Positions 6,489-8,099 of a stretch of DNA of 8,099 nt are shown piece by piece. This DNA is from a bacterium. GTDB taxonomy: Bacteria > Desulfobacterota > JAPLJL01. Within the stretch, counting starts at the first letter, position 1; each line of letters opens with the position of its first letter. The notes under the pieces are model-generated. The model was not told the DNA's origin. It saw only the letters and a program-made list of their open reading frames with translations, and ran no database searches. Both the position numbers and the translations under genes were made by a program. The DNA is taken from NCBI GenBank assembly GCA_028713675.1, contig JAQTNV010000092.1, positions 1-8,099 on the forward strand, written 5' to 3'.

Positions 6489-6633
6489 AGTTCTGAAAGC
6501 CGCGAAAATACAGGCCGGGAACCAATTTGAACAAAGTTTAAGCAAATTAGGCAAATCGTTTGGATTCCAACTAGTTGCCGATATTTCATCGCACTTCAGC
6601 CACTTCGTCGTCGGATTGCCGGGCTTAAATTGA
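6481..6633 (+). CDS. Possible small ORF, 50 codons (doubtful)
   Basis: A GTG at 6481 opens a frame of 50 codons to TGA at 6631-6633, beginning M-S-K-V-L-K-A-A-K and containing FEQSLSKLGKSFGFQLVADI. An in-frame TAA at 6475-6477 excludes a longer form. There is no Shine-Dalgarno, the start overlaps the repeat cluster, and codons such as TTA and CTA differ from the neighbours. It may be chance, or a remnant. No homologue is recognised. Confidence 0.15.
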   Translation: MSKVLKAAKIQAGNQFEQSLSKLGKSFGFQLVADISSHFSHFVVGLPGLN

Positions 6634-6642
6634 TTTGACCCT

Positions 6643-6672
6643 TTGAATCCGCCTTGAAATCAGGAATAATAT
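6643..6672 (+). promoter_or_regulatory. Candidate promoter of the transporter gene
   Basis: TTGAAT at 6643-6648 and TAATAT at 6667-6672 are separated by 18 nt, a reasonable sigma-70 arrangement 32 nt before the start codon. Motif evidence only. Confidence 0.3.
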
Positions 6673-6704
6673 TTCTTCACTAACCTTTAGTATCTGGTGA
6701 GAAA

Positions 6705-8099
6705 ATGTCACTGACCAATCACCCGCGCCCGGCCCGGAGGGACAAAACCGCCCGGATCTGGGAACTCGCGCTCCTGCTTTTCCTGCTCTTCGGCGGGATT
6801 ACCATCGGGCGGAGCCTGCGCCTGACCTTCCTCCTGCAGACCATCGGGATCAAAAGTCTTCCCTACCTCTATATCCTGAACGCGGTTTTTACCGTAGGGG
6901 TTTCGCTCGCCTTTGCCGGGATGGTGGACCGGATCAAACGGCACAGGGTCCTGGCCGGCACCGCGTTCAGCTTGGGAATACTCGCGCTCCTGGGCCGCTT
7001 TTACGTGGGCGCGAGGATCTTCCCGGTCGTCTTCTTCCTCGGGGTGGAGGTGGCCACCGTCCTTCTCATCACCCAGTTCTGGAACCTGGCCGCGGCCTTT
7101 TTCCCGGTCCGGGAGGCGAAAAAGACCTTCCCCCTTCTGGCCGCCGGCGGCCTCATCGGCGCGGTGCTGGCCGGCTTCGGCCTGAAACTCGGGGTGGAAA
7201 AGATCCATACCGATAATGTCCTGTTCCTGCTCGGGGCCATGTGGCTCTGCGCCGGCGGGCTGGCCCTTCTGGTGGGGGAGCCCGCCCGAAGCAGCGAGGA
7301 ACCGGCCTTCCCTTCCTCCGGCGGCCTTCTGGGCCCGGTCACCCGGCCGCTCCGGGACCTCCGCGAGGGAATCCGCTACGCCGCCGGTTCCCGGTTCGTT
7401 CAATATTTTTTCGTGGCCACGGTTTTTTCCATTTTTATCACCTACCTGATCGAGTATGAATACAACCGGGTGGCGGCCCTCGCCTTCCCGGATGCGGACC
7501 GGCTGACCGCCTTCTTCGGCCTGCTCCAGGGCCTGGCCTACTTTCCCGCCCTGCTGATCAATCTCTTCGCCCTGGGAGGGGTGTTTGAATTCTTCGGGGT
7601 CAGCCTGGCTTATCTTTTTTATCCTCTCGGGCTCCTGGGTTTCAGCGGGCTAATGGCCACCACCGCCGGATTTTTCGGAACCGTGGCCACCCGGGTGACC
7701 AACGATATTTTCCTCTACACGATTAACGACGGCGCCGGGAATTTATTCCTCGGCTCGGTTCCCGCGGAGGTGCGCGGCAAGATCCGGTCCCTGGTCCTCG
7801 GGTTGGGGCGGCCGGTGGCCCTCGGGCTGGCCGGGGCCTTCCTGATCTTCGGGGTCGCCTTTCTCTCCGACCAGCTCCGCCTGGTCGGGATTTTTCTCCT
7901 GACCGGTCTCTGGCTCCTGCTCTCGGCCTTCCCCCTCCGGAGAAGCTACCTGTCCCTCCTGTCCCGGAACCTCGCCCGGGACGACCAGGAGCTCAAGCTT
8001 TCCGCCCTCCGGAGCCTGAAAAAAATCAACACCCCCGCCGGGCAGGATTACCTGCTGGAGCTCCTGTCCGGCCGTGATCCCCGGGCGGCCGGCTTCGCC
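6705..8099 (+). CDS. ATP/ADP-translocase-like (NTT/MFS) membrane protein with start of HEAT-like repeats, 3'-truncated by window
   Basis: The first 465 codons, open to the window edge, encode a polytopic inner-membrane protein with about 10-12 hydrophobic segments, among them residues 20-36, 53-71, 83-97, 105-124, 143-160, 172-190, 232-249, 267-289, 297-325, 362-386 and 391-410. It resembles the NTT/TlcA ATP:ADP antiporter superfamily: FWNLAAAFFPVREAKKTFPL (125-144) followed by the Gly-rich AAGGLIGAVLAG (146-157), and INDGAGNLFLGSVPAEVRGK (340-359) followed by a Gly-Arg-Pro segment (366-370), correspond to its typical motifs. After the last membrane helix, residues 424-465 (ARDDQELKLSALRSLKKI, then LLELLSGRDPRAA) read like the first HEAT repeat of a soluble C-terminal domain. 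Such translocase-HEAT proteins occur in free-living bacteria and their substrate is not established; nucleotide transport is not implied. ATG 6705 follows GGTGA (6696-6700) by 4 nt. It is divergent from the 191-aa gene. Confidence 0.8.
   Translation, partial: MSLTNHPRPARRDKTARIWELALLLFLLFGGITIGRSLRLTFLLQTIGIKSLPYLYILNAVFTVGVSLAFAGMVDRIKRHRVLAGTAFSLGILALLGRFYVGARIFPVVFFLGVEVATVLLITQFWNLAAAFFPVREAKKTFPLLAAGGLIGAVLAGFGLKLGVEKIHTDNVLFLLGAMWLCAGGLALLVGEPARSSEEPAFPSSGGLLGPVTRPLRDLREGIRYAAGSRFVQYFFVATVFSIFITYLIEYEYNRVAALAFPDADRLTAFFGLLQGLAYFPALLINLFALGGVFEFFGVSLAYLFYPLGLLGFSGLMATTAGFFGTVATRVTNDIFLYTINDGAGNLFLGSVPAEVRGKIRSLVLGLGRPVALGLAGAFLIFGVAFLSDQLRLVGIFLLTGLWLLLSAFPLRRSYLSLLSRNLARDDQELKLSALRSLKKINTPAGQDYLLELLSGRDPRAAGFA

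Larger units (their letters stand above)
6335..6704. other. Divergent intergenic region of 370 bases
   Basis: The region separates the 191-aa gene (-) from the transporter (+) and is richer in A+T than the coding DNA. It holds the inverted and direct repeats at 6441-6488, a possible short ORF at 6481-6633, a smaller inverted repeat AATTTG (6524-6529) with CAAATT (6543-6548), and a candidate promoter for the transporter. No tRNA or known riboswitch was recognised. Confidence 0.6.

Noticed and set aside
6335-6704. Chromosomal origin oriC
   Set aside because: Only one full DnaA-box match, no adjacent origin-linked genes and no demonstrable unwinding element; retained only as a finding about the repeat cluster.
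6708-7403. 231-codon open frame on the - strand opposite the transporter gene
   Set aside because: The + strand encodes a membrane protein with family motifs; the antisense product is a repetitive charged sequence typical of shadows.

Overview
The window looks like a chromosomal segment of a GC-rich, probably uncultured bacterium. The evidence is a bacterial-type (alpha2beta2) glycyl-tRNA synthetase beta subunit, strong bias to GC-ending codons, Shine-Dalgarno sites before most genes, and AT-rich intergenic regions holding small hairpin-rich repeats. Lineage cannot be fixed from sequence alone; Desulfobacterota, Omnitrophota or a similar anaerobic group would fit (inference, low confidence). 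No phage, transposase, CRISPR array, rRNA or tRNA was recognised.

Layout. Positions 1-3727 are a minus-strand pair, transcribed right to left: glyS (complete, 690 aa), then pyruvate phosphate dikinase (ppdK; only the N-terminal 475 codons lie inside the window). The 227-base gap between them holds a 57-base double-hairpin repeat and an in-frame, very basic 38-codon leader fused upstream of the standard ppdK start. Positions 3728-3912 are an AT-rich divergent promoter region. Positions 3913-5586 (+) encode a complete class I adenylate-forming acyl-CoA ligase of unknown substrate. Positions 5587-5758 are a convergent intergenic stretch with a structured GC-rich repeat. Positions 5759-6334 (-) encode a 191-aa protein that looks like a small uncharacterised family of DUF2378/TIGR02265 type. 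Positions 6335-6704 are a second divergent intergenic region with a cluster of DnaA-box-like repeats and a possible 50-codon ORF. Positions 6705-8099 (+) encode the first 465 residues of an ATP/ADP-translocase-like (NTT/MFS-type) membrane protein that appears to continue into HEAT-like repeats; its end is outside the window.

How the genes relate. glyS and ppdK are probably co-transcribed, an arrangement I recall from several bacterial groups, usually with glyQ just upstream; glyQ is not next to glyS here. PPDK interconverts pyruvate and phosphoenolpyruvate. The ligase, the small protein and the transporter each look like separate transcription units with no obvious shared pathway. I see no clear multi-gene novel system. 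The most unusual points are the lysine-rich extension on PPDK, the phased DnaA-box-like cluster, and the translocase-like/HEAT fusion.
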